Of a stretch of 64,000 nucleotides of DNA, positions 61,847 through 64,000 are shown in pieces. The notes under the pieces are model-generated. The model had not been told where the DNA came from. It was given only the letters and a program-made list of their open reading frames with translations, and did not search any database. The DNA is taken from NCBI RefSeq assembly GCF_017165765.1, contig NZ_JAFGZD010000006.1, positions 124,001 to 188,000 of the forward strand, written 5' to 3'. This DNA is from Pseudomonas capsici (GTDB lineage: Bacteria > Pseudomonadota > Gammaproteobacteria > Pseudomonadales > Pseudomonadaceae). The translations under genes were made by a program, and so were the position numbers. How positions within the stretch are numbered: position 1 is the first letter of the stretch; every line of letters begins with the position of its first letter.

Positions 61847-62911
61847 ATGCTCGGTTATGTCCTTCGCCGTTTGCTGCTGATCATTCCCACGCTCTTGTGC
61901 ATTCTGCTGGTCAATTTCTTTATCGTGCAGGCCGCTCCCGGCGGTCCGGTGGAGCAAGCCATTGCCCGACTGCAAGGCATCGGCGGTGCCAGTGCGGGTG
62001 CTGGCGCAACAGAAACAGCCAGCACCGGTCAATCAAGGGCTTCGCGCGGCCTCGATCCCAAGCTGATCAAGGAAATCGAACGCCAGTACGGCTTCGACAA
62101 ACCGCTGCACGAGCGGCTATGGCTGATGCTGAAAAACTACGCACGCCTGGATTTCGGCAACAGCTTCTTTCGTGGGAGCACAGTGACCGATCTGATACTG
62201 CAAAAGATGCCGGTTTCCATTTCCCTCGGGCTCTGGGCGACGCTGCTGACCTACCTGGTCTCGATTCCGCTGGGCATTCGCAAGGCGGTCCGCCACGGTA
62301 GCCAGTTCGATATCTGGAGCAGCACCGCCATCATCATCGGCTACGCCACTCCGGCCTTTCTGTTTGCCATGTTGCTGATCGTGGTGTTCTGCGGCGGTAC
62401 TTCGCTGCATTGGTTCCCGGTACGGGGTCTGGTATCGGATGATTTCGACCAGCTCTCGACATTGGGCAAGATCGCCGATTACTTCTGGCATCTGGTGCTG
62501 CCGGTATCGGCGCTGGTCATCGGCGGATTCGCTTCCTTGACCCTGCTGACCAAGAACGCCTTCCTCAATGAAGTCACCCGCCAGTACGTCACGACAGCCC
62601 GGGCCAAGGGCATGAGCGAACGGCGTGTGCTGTATGGCCATGTGTTTCGCAACGCCATGTTGCTGGTGGTATCAGGCATTCCTCAGGCCTTCATCACAGT
62701 GTTCTTTGCCGGATCACTGCTGATCGAGGTGATTTTCTCCCTGGACGGCCTGGGCCGCATGAGTTACGAAGCCGCTGTTTCGCGGGATTACCCGGTGGTG
62801 TTCGGCTCGCTGTTCATCTTTACCCTGTTCGGCCTGCTGATAAAGCTGGCAGGCGATATCTGCTACACCCTGGTTGACCCGCGAATCGACTTCAGCGCGA
62901 GGAATGCCTGA
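61847..62911 (+). CDS. yejB: YejB, peptide ABC transporter permease
   Basis: A 354-residue inner-membrane permease of the DppB/OppB type. N terminus [20 protein letters not shown], the periplasmic insert with [13 protein letters not shown], then [20 protein letters not shown]. The coupling loop [20 protein letters not shown] is followed by FRNAMLL. Its insert and length match YejB rather than DppB. It starts immediately after yejA, and its stop overlaps yejE by one base. It forms the channel with YejE. Confidence 0.95.
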   Translation: MLGYVLRRLLLIIPTLLCILLVNFFIVQAAPGGPVEQAIARLQGIGGASAGAGATETASTGQSRASRGLDPKLIKEIERQYGFDKPLHERLWLMLKNYARLDFGNSFFRGSTVTDLILQKMPVSISLGLWATLLTYLVSIPLGIRKAVRHGSQFDIWSSTAIIIGYATPAFLFAMLLIVVFCGGTSLHWFPVRGLVSDDFDQLSTLGKIADYFWHLVLPVSALVIGGFASLTLLTKNAFLNEVTRQYVTTARAKGMSERRVLYGHVFRNAMLLVVSGIPQAFITVFFAGSLLIEVIFSLDGLGRMSYEAAVSRDYPVVFGSLFIFTLFGLLIKLAGDICYTLVDPRIDFSARNA

Positions 62912-63933
62912 TGCGCAGACTTTCTCCGCTGGCTCAACGCCGCCTGGAACGCTTTCGCGCCAACCGCCGGGGCTGGTGGTCGTTGTGGCTGTTCTGTGCG
63001 CTGTTTGCGCTGACACTGGGCGGCGAGCTGATCGCCAATGACAAGCCGCTGGTCGTGAGCTATCAGGGCTCGCTCTACTTCCCGGTTCTCAAGCGCTATA
63101 CCGAGCAGGAGTTCGGCGGAGAACTGCCCTTTCAGCCCGATTACCGCAGCGAGTACGTGCACAAGCTCATCGCCAGAGGTAATGGCTGGATGGTATTCCC
63201 GCCGATTCCGTTCAGTGACGACACGCCCAATTACGACCTGGCGCTCCCGGCCCCAAGTCCACCCTCGGCCACCAACTGGCTGGGCACCGACGATCAGGCT
63301 CGCGATGTCCTGGCACGGGTCATCTTCGGGGCGCGGGTATCGATCCTGTTTGCCTTGATCCTGACTGCAATCAGCGCCCTGATCGGTATCGCGGCCGGGG
63401 CACTGCAGGGTTATTACGGCGGCTGGGTGGACCTGCTCGGCCAGCGCCTGCTGGAAGTCTGGTCAGGCTTGCCGGTGTTGTATCTGCTGATCATCCTCTC
63501 AGGCTTCGTCGAACCCGGTTTCTGGTGGCTGCTGGGCATCATGGCGCTGTTTTCCTGGCTGACCTTGGTGGACGTGGTGCGCGCCGAATTCCTGCGCGGG
63601 CGCAACCTGGAATACGTCAAGGCAGCCCGCGCCCTTGGGCTGGGTGATCGCAAGGTGATTGTGCGGCATATCCTACCCAACGCCATGACCGCGACCCTGA
63701 GCTACCTGCCGTTTATTCTGACCGGTGCCATCTCGACCCTGACCGCACTGGATTTCCTGGGCTTCGGCATGCCGGCTGGCAGCGCTTCGCTGGGTGAACT
63801 GATCGCCCAGGGCAAGCAGAACCTGCAAGCGCCGTGGCTGGGGCTGACGGCCTTTTTCGCCCTGGCGCTGATTCTGACGCTGCTGGTGTTCATCGGTGAA
63901 GCCTTGCGTGATGCGTTTGATCCCCGATCTTGA
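62911..63933 (+). CDS. yejE: YejE, peptide ABC transporter permease
   Basis: A 340-residue permease of the DppC/OppC type. An N-terminal helix (WWSLWLFCALFALTLGGEL) and a long periplasmic loop (FPVLKRYTEQEFGGELPFQP) are typical of YejE. The core has NWLGTDDQARDVLARVIFGA, GVIAGALQGYYGG-like IGIAAGALQGYYGGWVDL, and the coupling loop YVKAARALGLGDRKVIVRHI followed by LPNAM. It overlaps yejB by one base and precedes yejF by 27 bases. Confidence 0.95.
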   Translation: MRRLSPLAQRRLERFRANRRGWWSLWLFCALFALTLGGELIANDKPLVVSYQGSLYFPVLKRYTEQEFGGELPFQPDYRSEYVHKLIARGNGWMVFPPIPFSDDTPNYDLALPAPSPPSATNWLGTDDQARDVLARVIFGARVSILFALILTAISALIGIAAGALQGYYGGWVDLLGQRLLEVWSGLPVLYLLIILSGFVEPGFWWLLGIMALFSWLTLVDVVRAEFLRGRNLEYVKAARALGLGDRKVIVRHILPNAMTATLSYLPFILTGAISTLTALDFLGFGMPAGSASLGELIAQGKQNLQAPWLGLTAFFALALILTLLVFIGEALRDAFDPRS

Positions 63934-63960
63934 TCCCCCGATTTGATTCGAGACCTTGAA

Positions 63961-64000
63961 ATGTCAGAAAAGCTGGTCGAAATCCGCAACCTGAACATCG
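63961..64000 (+). CDS. yejF: YejF, peptide ABC transporter ATP-binding protein (N-terminal fragment)
   Basis: Only the first 13 codons are present (MSEKLVEIRNLNI), running off the window end. The start and position after yejE fit YejF, the tandem ATPase of this importer. No motif of the ATPase is yet visible. Confidence 0.8.
   Translation, partial: MSEKLVEIRNLNI

Overview
The window reads as a chromosomal segment of a plant-associated Pseudomonas, most likely of the P. syringae group. The evidence is the gacA-uvrC-pgsA-tRNA-Gly block, REP elements of the GTAGGAGCG type, Pseudomonas-typical families (DUF1652, MDR and TonB receptors), and a type III chaperone/effector pair behind a textbook HrpL (hrp box) promoter. 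Most of the DNA is GC-rich. The segments at about 3.4-7.4 kb, 16.4-17.4 kb and 47.2-48.8 kb look clearly poorer in GC and hold accessory genes.

Layout. 1-3.1 kb: modA (partial), modB, modC for molybdate uptake, then a type IB topoisomerase. 3.3-7.5 kb: tRNA-Leu and tRNA-Cys enclosing small accessory genes, including a DUF6998-like/HNH nuclease pair, two short exported peptides and a small membrane protein. 7.7-16.4 kb: an exported aldose-epimerase-like protein, a natural KdsB-KdsC fusion, a FliB-type lysine methylase, the tRNA hydroxylation factor TrhP, a large di-haem cytochrome and a quinone oxidoreductase. 16.4-26.4 kb: a lone PD-(D/E)xK nuclease candidate, a zinc alcohol dehydrogenase, a three-gene molybdo-oxidoreductase operon with its own tri-haem cytochrome, and small redox genes next to a decayed SDR/monooxygenase remnant.

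26.4-47.2 kb looks like a scavenging region. It has an SsuA-like binding protein, a D-2-hydroxyacid dehydrogenase, a TonB receptor with an XRE-cupin regulator, a protein that is 43 % methionine and 9 % cysteine, an IclR/acyl-CoA ligase/alcohol dehydrogenase/enoyl-CoA hydratase cluster, a TonB receptor-MFS-SfnB-like-M20 hydrolase operon (the last gene frameshifted), and a peroxiredoxin/flavin monooxygenase pair. tauA and tauD lie further on, without tauB or tauC. Two operons here share a nearly identical 30-base upstream element. Organosulfur scavenging is the simplest common theme, but that is inference.

47.3-48.8 kb: hrp box, CesT-type chaperone and a putative effector with a Cys-His-Asp triad. 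48.8-51.1 kb: a PmrAB/QseBC-type two-component system and a small exported protein. 53.5-56.7 kb: tRNA-Gly, pgsA, uvrC, gacA. 57-59.4 kb: a divergent phage-type regulator pair, then a DAHP synthase preceded by an aromatic-rich leader peptide and a strong terminator that together look like a transcription attenuator. 59.5-64 kb: ppiC and a yejABE(F) peptide importer that runs off the window.

The observations I rate highest are the hrp-box effector locus, the Met/Cys-rich duplicated protein, the aromatic leader/attenuator with a second aromatic-rich ORF, the shared 30-base element, and the KdsB-KdsC fusion.
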